From assembly GCF_018070045.1 (NCBI RefSeq), contig NZ_JAGPYK010000005.1, positions 292,093 to 356,092 of the forward strand: 64,000 nt of DNA, given 5' to 3'. Both the position numbers and the translations under genes were made by a program. Shown in pieces: positions 1 through 7,597 of the stretch (positions are counted from its first letter, which is position 1; each line of letters begins with the position of its first letter). This stretch comes from Micromonospora sp. U21 (GTDB lineage Bacteria; Actinomycetota; Actinomycetes; Mycobacteriales; Micromonosporaceae). The notes below the pieces were generated by a model that saw nothing but the letters and a program-made list of their open reading frames with translations, did not search any database and had not been told where the DNA came from.

Positions 1-23
1 GCGCGAAACGGGAGGCTCCGCAG

Positions 24-1601
24 ATGGGTGACTACGGCCACGACCTGCTCTTCGGATCGTTCATCACCCCTGGCAGCGACGATCCGGACCGCACCGTCGA
101 CCTCGCCGTCCTGGCCGAGCAGGTCGGGCTGGACCTGGTCACCTTCCAGGACCATCCGTACCAGCCGAGGTTCCTCGACACCTGGACGCTGCTGAGCTAC
201 GTCGCCGCGCGGACCAATCGGGTGCACCTGTCGGCGAACGTCACGAACCTGCCGTTACGCCCGCCGGCCGTGCTCGCCCGCAGCGTCGCCAGCCTGGACC
301 TGCTCAGCGGCGGCCGGGTTGAGCTCGGCCTCGGGGCGGGGGCGTTCTGGGAGGCCATCGAGGCGATGGGCGGCCGACGGCTGACGCCCGGGCAGGGAGT
401 GCGGGCGCTGGAGGAGGCCATCGACGTCATCCGCCAGCTCTGGGACGCCGAGGCGCGGGGAGGAGTGCGGGTCGACGGCGAGTTCCACCGGGTCGTCGGC
501 GCCAAGCGCGGCCCGGCCCCCGCCCACGCGGTGCCGATCTGGCTGGGCGCGTACAAGCCGCGCATGCTCGAGCTCACCGGTCGCCGGGCCGACGGATGGG
601 TGCCTTCGCTGGGCTACCTCCAGCCCGGTGACCTGGCGAAGGGCAACGAGATCATCGACGACGCCGCGCGGCAGGCCGGCCGTTCACCCGGGGACGTCCG
701 CCGGTTGCTCAACATCTCCGGTCAGTTCGCGTCCGCAGGGGGCGGGCCGCTGCACGGGCCCGCCGAGCAGTGGGTGCGGGAGCTGGTCGAGCTCGCGCTG
801 GGCGATGGCATCAGCGCCTTCATTCTCGGCAGCGACGACCCCGATGACCTGCGCCGGTTCGCCGGCGAGGTGGCGCCCGCCGTCCGTGAGCTGGTTGCCG
901 CCGAGCGCGACTGCGGCACGGCGCCGGACCGTACGCCGGTCACCGAGCCGTCGGCGGTCGTCGCGCCCCCGTCGCGGCCGGCCCGCGCGCGCGTGACCGG
1001 CGGCGCCTTCGCCGTGGTGCCGACCCCCGACGACGGCCGGCGGCGCAGCGAGCAGCGGGTCTGGGACGAGTCGGCCCGCCCGAGCGGGCCCGCGCCCGAC
1101 CCGGCCCGCACCTACACCCCCCAGGAACAGGCCAATGGCCAGCACCTGGTGCAGGTGCACGACGGCCTGCGTGGCGAACTGGCCCAGATCCACGACCTGA
1201 TCGAGCAGGTAGCGGCCGGTGAGATCGACGCCGGCGCGGCCCGGTCGCAGATCAACACGATGACGATGCGGCAGAACAGGTGGACGCTCGGCGCCTACTG
1301 CGAGTCCTACTGCCGCATCGTCACCACCCACCACACCATCGAGGACGAGGCGCTCTTTCCGCGGCTGCGCCAGGCCGACCCCCGGCTCCGCCCGGTCATC
1401 GATCGGCTGGAGCAGGAACACCTCGTCATCCACGACGTCCTGGAGGGCGTCGACCGGGCCCTGGTCGCGTACGTCGGGGCGCCGGACGGGTTGGCCGAGC
1501 TGCGCGCCGTGGTGGACCTGCTCACCGACACCCTGCTGTCCCACCTCAGCTACGAGGAGCGCGAGCTGGTCGAGCCGCTGGCCCGGCTGGGAGTGAGCTG
1601 A
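24..1601 (+). CDS. LLM-class F420/flavin oxidoreductase fused to a hemerythrin HHE domain
   Basis: 525 aa. Residues about 1-290 read as a luciferase-like monooxygenase TIM barrel (FGSFITPG, LVTFQDHPYQ, GRVELGLGAGAFW, VPIWLGAYKPRMLELTGRRADGW), a family that uses F420 or flavin. A Pro/Arg-rich linker (about 295-365) leads into a hemerythrin-type four-helix domain with HHTIEDEALFPRL, EQEHLVIHDVLEG and HLSYEERELVEPL, which carry the His/Glu metal-ligand pattern. The ATG is preceded by GGGAGG at a good distance. The protein probably couples a redox enzyme to oxygen, NO or iron sensing; the substrate cannot be predicted. Each half is certain as a family call; the functional link between them is inference. 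Confidence 0.9.
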   Translation: MGDYGHDLLFGSFITPGSDDPDRTVDLAVLAEQVGLDLVTFQDHPYQPRFLDTWTLLSYVAARTNRVHLSANVTNLPLRPPAVLARSVASLDLLSGGRVELGLGAGAFWEAIEAMGGRRLTPGQGVRALEEAIDVIRQLWDAEARGGVRVDGEFHRVVGAKRGPAPAHAVPIWLGAYKPRMLELTGRRADGWVPSLGYLQPGDLAKGNEIIDDAARQAGRSPGDVRRLLNISGQFASAGGGPLHGPAEQWVRELVELALGDGISAFILGSDDPDDLRRFAGEVAPAVRELVAAERDCGTAPDRTPVTEPSAVVAPPSRPARARVTGGAFAVVPTPDDGRRRSEQRVWDESARPSGPAPDPARTYTPQEQANGQHLVQVHDGLRGELAQIHDLIEQVAAGEIDAGAARSQINTMTMRQNRWTLGAYCESYCRIVTTHHTIEDEALFPRLRQADPRLRPVIDRLEQEHLVIHDVLEGVDRALVAYVGAPDGLAELRAVVDLLTDTLLSHLSYEERELVEPLARLGVS

Positions 1602-1657
1602 CGGCGGCGATCCTTCGCGACCCCGGGTTGCCCCGAACGATCTGAGAGACTACTTTC

Positions 1658-1672
1658 GAGACATGTCTCTCA
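1658..1672. promoter_or_regulatory. Palindrome over the ArsR start codon, probable autoregulatory operator
   Basis: GAGACATGTCTC (1658-1669) is a perfect 12-bp palindrome that contains the ATG start (1663-1665) of the regulator. A further arm TGAGAGAC (1643-1650) pairs with GTCTCTCA (1665-1672). Dyads at this spot fit self-repression by ArsR-type dimers; binding is inferred. Confidence 0.5.
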
Positions 1673-2262
1673 AGAATCCGTACGGGGACTTCGAGATCAC
1701 CGAGCCGCAGGCGCTGCGGGCGCTGGCCCACCCGGTCCGGCTGGCCATCCTCGACCGTCTCCAGCGGCACGGCCCCGCCACCGCCACCGGGCTCTCGCCG
1801 CACGTGGGCGCCACGCCCTCGGTGGTCAGCTGGCACCTGCGGCACCTCGCGACGTTCGGCCTCGTCACCGACTGGGAAGGGGCCACCAGCAAGCGGGAAC
1901 GCTGGTGGCAGGCGGCCGCCCGGGGCTTCCGCTTCACGCTGCCCGACGACGCCGAGGGACAGGCCGCCGCCCGTCAACTGCGCGGCGAGATGTTCGCCCG
2001 GTCCGCCGACGTGCCGCAGCAGTGGCTGCTGCACGACGAGCCCCGGTTGGACGCCGAGTGGCGCGGGTTGGCCGGGGTGGCAGACACCCGGTTCGTGGCC
2101 ACCGCCGACGAGCTGCGGCAGCTGGAGGACGCCATCGAGGAGCTGCTCGCCCCGTACGTGCGGCGCAAGGACGAGCCGGCGTCGCCGGCCGGCGCGCGCG
2201 CCGTCCGGATGCTGCGCTACCTGCTGCCCGAGCCCGGCGACGACGACCCGGCGACGCCGTGA
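1663..2262 (+). CDS. ArsR-like winged-helix transcriptional regulator
   Basis: 199 aa. The N-terminal winged helix (about residues 15-85) has the ArsR signature ALRALAHPVRLAILDRL, then GATPSVVSWHLRHLATFGLV as recognition helix. The C-terminal 110 residues are acidic/helical and resemble the longer ArsR-like proteins of actinobacteria that have no metal motif. The stop overlaps the GTG of the following MFS gene (GTGA), so the two are translationally coupled; the regulator probably controls that exporter. The palindrome at 1658-1669 covers its start codon. Confidence 0.9.
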   Translation: MSLKNPYGDFEITEPQALRALAHPVRLAILDRLQRHGPATATGLSPHVGATPSVVSWHLRHLATFGLVTDWEGATSKRERWWQAAARGFRFTLPDDAEGQAAARQLRGEMFARSADVPQQWLLHDEPRLDAEWRGLAGVADTRFVATADELRQLEDAIEELLAPYVRRKDEPASPAGARAVRMLRYLLPEPGDDDPATP

Positions 2263-3515
2263 CCACCGTCGGCACCGCACCACCGCCGGCACTGCACCGC
2301 GACCGGCGGTTCCGCACCTTCTGGATCGGCGAGACGGTCTCCCAGTTCGGCGACCGGATCAGCGAGCTGGCCCTGCCACTGATCGCCGTCTCCCTGCTCG
2401 CCGCGACGCCCGCGCAGGTCAGCGTCCTCACGGCGCTGATCTGGCTGCCCAACCTGCTGGGCCTGTTCCTCGGCGCGTGGGTCGACCAGCGCACCCGCAA
2501 GCGCCGGCTCCTGATCATCGCCGACCTGATCCGGGCGGCGGTGCTGCTCAGCCTGCCGGTGGCCTACCTCTTCGACGCGGTCACCCTCACCCAGCTCTAC
2601 CTGGTGGCGCTGCTCACCGGCGCCGGTGCGGTGCTGTTCGCCATGGCGCGCCAGGCGTTCTTCGTCGCCCTGGTGCCGCCGTCGGCCTACATCGACGCGA
2701 CCAGCAAGCTGAGCATGAGCCGTGCGGTCTCGTTCGTGGCCGGCCCGGCCGTCGGCGGGGGACTGGTCCAGGCGCTGACCGCGCCGATCGCGATCGTCGT
2801 CGACGCCGTGTCGTTCGTCATCTCCGCGCTGCTGATCGGCCGCATCCCGGTCACCGAGAAGCCTCCGCCGCCGCAGCGGTCGTCCACCCTCGGCCTGGTC
2901 CGCGACGGGCTGGTGCTGGTGCTGCGGCACCCGGTGCTGCGCGCCGCGCTCGGCTGCACCAGCACCGTCAACTTCTTCACCTTCATCGCCACCGCGTTGC
3001 TGGTGCTGTACGCCAGCCGCGAACTCGACCTGTCCGCCGGTGCCATCGGCATCGCGTTCGGCGCCGGCGCGCTCGGCGGGCTCGCCGGCGCGGCGCTGGC
3101 GCCCCGGGTCTCCCGCGCCATCGGGCTCGGCCGCACCGCGATGATCGGCGTCGTGCTCTTTCCCGCGCCGCTGGCGCTCACCGCGCTGGTGAGCGGCCCG
3201 ACCTGGACGAAGGTGGCCATGCTGGCGGCCATCGAGGTGGTCTCCAGCGTCGGGGTCATGCTGATGGACGTCAACCTGAACGCCCTCCTCACCGCGGTCA
3301 CGCCCGACGACGCGCGGGGCCGCCGGGCCGGCGCGTACAGCGCCGTCAACTACGGGATCCGGCCGCTCGGCGCGCTGGTCGGCGGCGCGCTGGGCACCAC
3401 CATCGGGCTTCGGCCGACACTGGTCGTCGCCGGCCTGGGCGGCACGCTCGCCGTGCTCTGGTTGCTCGCGTCGCCGGTGCGCCACATCACCAGCCTCGAC
3501 GACCCGGTGACCTGA
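2259..3515 (+). CDS. MFS efflux transporter
   Basis: 418 aa, GTG start overlapping the regulator stop. The protein begins RFRTFWIGETVSQFGDRISELALPL, typical of the MFS_3 (enterobactin/macrolide exporter-like) group, with about 12 hydrophobic segments. The loop GAWVDQRTRKRR is the motif A region after TM2. The C-terminal half repeats the fold (IGIAFGAGALGGLAGAALAP, YSAVNYGIRPLGALVGG). It is probably a drug or metabolite exporter controlled by the ArsR-like gene in front. The substrate is unknown. Confidence 0.9.
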   Translation: MTTVGTAPPPALHRDRRFRTFWIGETVSQFGDRISELALPLIAVSLLAATPAQVSVLTALIWLPNLLGLFLGAWVDQRTRKRRLLIIADLIRAAVLLSLPVAYLFDAVTLTQLYLVALLTGAGAVLFAMARQAFFVALVPPSAYIDATSKLSMSRAVSFVAGPAVGGGLVQALTAPIAIVVDAVSFVISALLIGRIPVTEKPPPPQRSSTLGLVRDGLVLVLRHPVLRAALGCTSTVNFFTFIATALLVLYASRELDLSAGAIGIAFGAGALGGLAGAALAPRVSRAIGLGRTAMIGVVLFPAPLALTALVSGPTWTKVAMLAAIEVVSSVGVMLMDVNLNALLTAVTPDDARGRRAGAYSAVNYGIRPLGALVGGALGTTIGLRPTLVVAGLGGTLAVLWLLASPVRHITSLDDPVT

Positions 3516-3614
3516 CCGCTCCGGCAGACGGCCGGGCGGCGCGGCGGGCGCCGCACCGCCGGCGGGAGCGCCCGACGCGAAGGGCTGCCAACGCCTGAGC
3601 GGCCCCCGGGCAGC

Positions 3615-4310
3615 TCAGCCCGCTGCGGCCAGCAGCAGCCGGGCCAGCTCGGCGGGCTGGGACGTCATCGGCCAGTGGCCGGTGTCCATCGTGACCAGTC
3701 GCCAGTGCTCACTGGACAGCAACCCGGCCACGGTGTCGTTGGGCTCGGGCCCGTCGAGCAGGCACTTGACGTACGTGGTCGGCAGCTCGCCGAGCGGGCG
3801 GGTCAGCACGGCCGGCTCGGTCAGCGTGGCGCCGGGGTGCGGGGTGAAGCCCTTGGTCAGCCGGGCGACCTGCTCGTCGGTGAGCCCCTGGCCGTCGAGA
3901 TCGTCCCCGCTCAGCGGCGGCCAGTAGCCGCCGTTGTCGGCGAGCAACGACTCCAGCGCCGCCGGGCCCTGCCACCAGCCGGACGCGAACGACCGGCCGT
4001 CGACCGGCACCTCCGAGTCGACGAAGACCACCCGGGTCAGCCGGTCGCCGATCCGCTCGGCGGCCTGACCCACCGGGATGCCCGAGTAGCTGTGCCCGAC
4101 CAGCACCACGTCGCGCAGGTCTCGCCGCTCGATCTCACCGACGATGTCCTGCACGTGGGTCTGCTGCCCGGCCGGCACACCCTGCTTCTCGGCGAGGCCG
4201 GAGAGGGTCAGCGGGTGGGTGCCGTGGCCGGCCGCGCGCAGCGGCGGCAGCACCTCGTCCCACGCCCACGACCCCAGCCACGCCCCCGCCACCAGTACGA
4301 ACTCTGTCAT
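3615..4310 (-). CDS. Alpha/beta hydrolase
   Basis: 231 aa from the ATG at 4310 (MTEFVLVAGAW); upstream in-frame sequence is Arg/Pro-rich and not conserved-looking. The fold starts with FVLVAGAWLGSWAWDEV (oxyanion region). The nucleophile elbow is LVGHSYSGI (GxSxG), the acid is likely in VVFVDSEVP or YVKCLLDGPEPND, and the catalytic His is in TGHWPMTSQP. It resembles the salicylate-esterase/hydroxynitrile-lyase-like cytosolic hydrolases common in actinobacteria. The substrate is not predictable. Confidence 0.9.
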   Translation of the reverse strand: MTEFVLVAGAWLGSWAWDEVLPPLRAAGHGTHPLTLSGLAEKQGVPAGQQTHVQDIVGEIERRDLRDVVLVGHSYSGIPVGQAAERIGDRLTRVVFVDSEVPVDGRSFASGWWQGPAALESLLADNGGYWPPLSGDDLDGQGLTDEQVARLTKGFTPHPGATLTEPAVLTRPLGELPTTYVKCLLDGPEPNDTVAGLLSSEHWRLVTMDTGHWPMTSQPAELARLLLAAAG

Positions 4311-4375
4311 GGCCCGGACCCTAGCGGGGCCCTCCGACACCGCTGCCGGCCCCGACCGGAGCCGGGGCGCCAGGG

Positions 4376-4768
4376 TCACGGCCAGGTTCGGGCCTGGGCA
4401 GCGAAGATCTCCGGCGGGCTCGCCACCGGCAGGACGCAGACCAGATGCCCGCCGGGCACGCGCAGGACCCGGCACTCCAGCCATCGCGACACCTCGGTGG
4501 CACCGAGGGCGATCAGCCGCGCCGTCTCGGCTGCCACATCGTCGCTCTCGATGTCGAGGTGGAAGCGGGGCGCGTCATCGACCGCCTGGACCGCGGTGAC
4601 CAGCCCGGGCAGCGCCTCGTGCAGGGCAACGAACTGCGGCTCCGCGGGATCGGACCGGGTGCTGACGCCCAGCGCCGCCGACCAGAACGCCGCAGCCCGG
4701 GCGGCCTCCGCCTCGGGGGCGTCGATCAGCAGGGCGTAGACGCGGCTTCGGTGCACGAGGCCCAGCAT
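4376..4768 (-). CDS. VOC (glyoxalase/bleomycin-resistance fold) family protein
   Basis: 130 aa starting MLGLVHRSRVYALLIDAP; an ATG ten codons upstream is possible. Paired beta-alpha-beta-beta-beta halves are visible: AAAFWSAALGVST with FHLDIESDDVAAETARLIALGA, ending in VPGGHLVCVLPV. This matches the small actinobacterial glyoxalase-like VOC proteins that act on or bind small molecules. Residues usable as metal ligands (H in FHLDIE, E in WLECRV) are present, but the function is unknown. It lies downstream of the propeller protein on the same strand. Confidence 0.8.
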   Translation of the reverse strand: MLGLVHRSRVYALLIDAPEAEAARAAAFWSAALGVSTRSDPAEPQFVALHEALPGLVTAVQAVDDAPRFHLDIESDDVAAETARLIALGATEVSRWLECRVLRVPGGHLVCVLPVASPPEIFAAQARTWP

Positions 4769-4825
4769 ATCGACGAATCTGTACGCCGGACCGACCACGA
4801 GCGCACCCGCCGACCGGCCTTTGGC

Positions 4826-5863
4826 TCAGCCGTGGTCCAGTGGCGGCGGGCCGGCCTCGACCGGCATCCGGTAGATCCGGGCCGGGTACTCGACGGCCGC
4901 GTGGCCGCCGTTGAGCCCGGCGGTCAGGTGCAGCTGGGCGGCCGGCAGCCAGAGCCGCGCGTCGGCGTCGATCCACATCGCGTCCACCCAGGCCAGCCGG
5001 AGGTCGGCGACGAGCGTGTGTACGCTGCGGTCCGGCGCCAGGGTGAGGATGCGCCGTCGGTCCACGTCGCTGAGGTAGATGGTGCCGGCGGCGTCGATCG
5101 CCGTACCGCCGGTGCTGGGGCTGTCCCACCACGGTTCGACCCGCCGGGCCAGCTCGTCCGCGGACACCGACGGGTCGTCCAGCCATCGGGTGCCGATCCG
5201 CGACATCCCGCCTGAGGCCGGTTGGTAGTACAACCACCGGCCGTCGGGCGACACCTCCAGCTGGTCGGCGTGCACGTGGACCGCACCGCCGTCCGGGTCA
5301 CGCAGCGGCCGGCCGTCCGCCACCAGTGGCGTGCCCACGGTGCTCGGATGCCCGTCGAGCACCCGCCGGACCTGCCCCGAGTCGAGGTCGAGCACGATCA
5401 GGCCGGGCGAACCGGCGTCGGTGAGGTAGCCGACGCCGTCGTGGAACCGGACGTCGTCGACGTAGCTGGTGGGATGCACCGCCGGGTCCAGGTGGTAGAC
5501 CCGGTCGACCCGGTCGTCGTCCGGGTCGACCACGATCAGCCGGGCCCCGCCCGGCGCCTGCCGGGTGCCGATCCCCGGCGCACCCGCGTCGATGATCCAC
5601 AGCCGGCCGTCCGGGCCGGCACGCAACCCGTTGACGTTGACGAAGGCGTCGTCCGGTGGCTGGTCCACCCGATTCCACGCGGCATCCGGGTACGGGTCGC
5701 GCCGGCCGTCCGGCAGTGCCTCGACGACCTGGACGCCCGGCCGGTCCGCAGACGGGTAGCTCAGAAAGATCCGCCCGCGCAGGGTCGTCACGCCCGTGCA
5801 CACCCGGTCCTCGACGAGCACCGGCGTCAGTCGGGGATCCTCCTCGCTGGGCAGCGTGGGCAC
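4826..5863 (-). CDS. Major royal jelly protein/SMP-30-like six-bladed beta-propeller
   Basis: 345 aa, GTG start with a GGAG ribosome-binding site on the minus strand. Blade-like motifs recur: GRIFLSYPSADRPG, GLRAGPDGRLWIIDAG, VDDVRFHDGVGYLTDAGSPGLIVLDL, LEVSPDGRWLYYQPASG, GTAIDAAGTIYLSDVDRRRI and DAMWIDADARLWLPAAQLHL. This pattern is that of the MRJP/yellow family, with relatives among gluconolactonases. There is no clear signal peptide, so a cytosolic sugar-lactone or small-molecule hydrolase role is possible. The substrate is unknown. Confidence 0.82.
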   Translation of the reverse strand: MPTLPSEEDPRLTPVLVEDRVCTGVTTLRGRIFLSYPSADRPGVQVVEALPDGRRDPYPDAAWNRVDQPPDDAFVNVNGLRAGPDGRLWIIDAGAPGIGTRQAPGGARLIVVDPDDDRVDRVYHLDPAVHPTSYVDDVRFHDGVGYLTDAGSPGLIVLDLDSGQVRRVLDGHPSTVGTPLVADGRPLRDPDGGAVHVHADQLEVSPDGRWLYYQPASGGMSRIGTRWLDDPSVSADELARRVEPWWDSPSTGGTAIDAAGTIYLSDVDRRRILTLAPDRSVHTLVADLRLAWVDAMWIDADARLWLPAAQLHLTAGLNGGHAAVEYPARIYRMPVEAGPPPLDHG

Positions 5864-6029
5864 GGCACCGCTCCTGACTCGTCCGACGGCGTCCTCGGCT
5901 CCAACCGGTGGCCGAGGGACCCGACCACCCGGCGCGCGGTATCCCCGGGCCGTGCCACCCGAAACCGGCGGCCCGTGGGTCGCCGCCGACCGCCAGCCGC
6001 GGAGCCGGTCGTGACGCCTGGCGGGACGC

Positions 6030-6452
6030 TCAGCAGGGTGGCGCGGGCGGCCGGTCCACCAGGGCGGCGAGTCGCTTCGGGGCGAGCAGGCAGTAGCCCT
6101 CGCTCAGCAGCTCGGCAACCTCCTCCCAGCCGGTGTCGTTGTCGACGACCATGCCCAGCACGGTCGGGCCCCACTCCGGCTTGTAGAAGGGGTGCCCGCT
6201 GGCCACCAGCCCGGCGATCTCGTCGGGTGGCGACCGGAAGATCAGCAGGCAGGCCGGCCGGTCCACGTCCGCCGCACGGGCATGGGCGGCCTGGTGGTCG
6301 GGATCGACGGTGAGCACGTGGGCGAAGGTCCGCTTGCGGATCCGCCAGCGTGTGCCCACCCAGGCCGGCTCCTCGTAGGTCTCCGGCAGCCCGAGGCAGA
6401 TCGGCCGGAGCCGGTCGAGGACCTCGGGTGGGACGTCTCCGGGTTCGCTCAC
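6030..6452 (-). CDS. MmcQ/YjbR family protein
   Basis: 140 aa from a GTG (VSEPGDVPPEVLDRLRPICLGLPETYEE); upstream residues are Arg-rich and probably untranslated. Diagnostic YjbR features are LGLPETYEEPAWVG, WRIRKRTFAHVLTVD and PFYKPEWGPTVLGMVVD, then DTGWEEVAELLSEGYCLLAPKRLAALV. The family has a DNA-binding-like fold of unproven function. It is a free-standing single gene here. Confidence 0.85.
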   Translation of the reverse strand: MSEPGDVPPEVLDRLRPICLGLPETYEEPAWVGTRWRIRKRTFAHVLTVDPDHQAAHARAADVDRPACLLIFRSPPDEIAGLVASGHPFYKPEWGPTVLGMVVDNDTGWEEVAELLSEGYCLLAPKRLAALVDRPPAPPC

Positions 6453-6539
6453 GGTCCGCGACGCTAGCCGGCCGGTACGACAGGCCACCCGGCTCGGCCG
6501 CCCGGGGTGGCGTACGTCCGTCGATCTCGTTCAGGACCG

Positions 6540-7440
6540 GCTGCTCCCGCCGGCCGCCGGCCGCCGGGCACCCGGATCCGGAGCCGGTCGTGGCGGTGCT
6601 GCAACCGCGCACCGCCGCCGCGGTGGTCGGCCCGCTCGCCGCCATGTTCTGCGGCGCCGCCTTCCTGCCGCTGGATCCGGCGTTGCCGCCGGCCCGGATC
6701 GCCCAGATCCTGGCCGACGCGCGGTGCCGGGTCGTGGTCGCCGCCGAGGATCTCGTCGAGCGGCTGCCGGCCGGGGTCACCGTCGTCCGCGCCGGCAGGG
6801 AGGAGCACCTGCGGCTCCCGGAGCCGGACGACCTGGCGTACCTGATCTCCACCTCGGGCCCGACCGGCCGGCCGACGAGGAGGTGGCCCGGGACCCGGCA
6901 CGGATCGCCGAGACCTGCGCGGGGTGGACCACTGCTTCCTCAGCACCCCGCTTGCCGAGCAGCTGCTGCGCTCCGAAGAGGACACCTCGGCTGTGGACCC
7001 TGGCCACCGGAGGCGACCGGCTGCGGCTCTGGCCACCCACCGGCTTCGGCGCCGCGGTGCACAACCGGTACGGCCCCACCGAGGCGAGCATCCTGGTCAC
7101 CGCCACCGGTGACCTGCGCCGCTACACCGAGCGGGCGGGCCGCCCCCGATCGGTCGAGCGGTCGCGGGCGCCCTGCTGACACTCGACGGCGACGGCGACG
7201 GCGACGGCGAGGGAGAGCTGGTGATCGGCGGCCCGGTGCTGGCCCGCGGGTACCGGGCGGCGGGCACCGGGACCGCCGAGACGTTCGTGACCGGCCCCGA
7301 CGGGGTCACTCGGCACTACCGGACCGGGGACGTCTGCCGCCGCGACGCGGCCGGTGAGCTGCACTTTGTCGGGCCGCGTCGATGGCCAGGCCAAGATCCG
7401 TGGTCAGCGCGGCGAGCTGAGCTGGAGAGCGCCCTGCTGA
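6540..7440 (+). pseudogene. Decayed NRPS adenylation domain (frameshifted, internally deleted)
   Basis: Recognisable A-domain pieces lie in order but in different frames. First VVAVLQPRTAAAVVGPLAAM, FLPLDPALPPARIAQIL and an altered A3 motif YLISTSGPTGRPT (about 6590-6880). In a second frame come LATGGDRLRLWPPTGF and NRYGPTEASILVTA (about 7005-7110). In a third come GGPVLARGYRAAG and YRTGDVCRRDAAGELHFVG (about 7220-7375), and then, shifted again, GRVDGQAKIRGQRGEL (7372-7420). Only about 50 codons separate A3 from the GGD motif, so roughly 100 residues of the core are deleted. No start, T domain or C domain remains. A GACGGC tandem (7185-7208) sits at one junction. Confidence 0.85.
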
Positions 7441-7597
7441 GCTGCCCGGGGCCGGTCAGGCGGCCGCCGGCCAAGTGCCGGGCGCCACTGCGGATGGCCG
7501 CCGGTGGTGCACGCCCGGCCGATCCGTCAGGATGTGCCGGGGCGACGCCGGGCTGGCGCCCCGGACCGAGCCACCCCCGTGCCTGCTTAGGAGCGCC

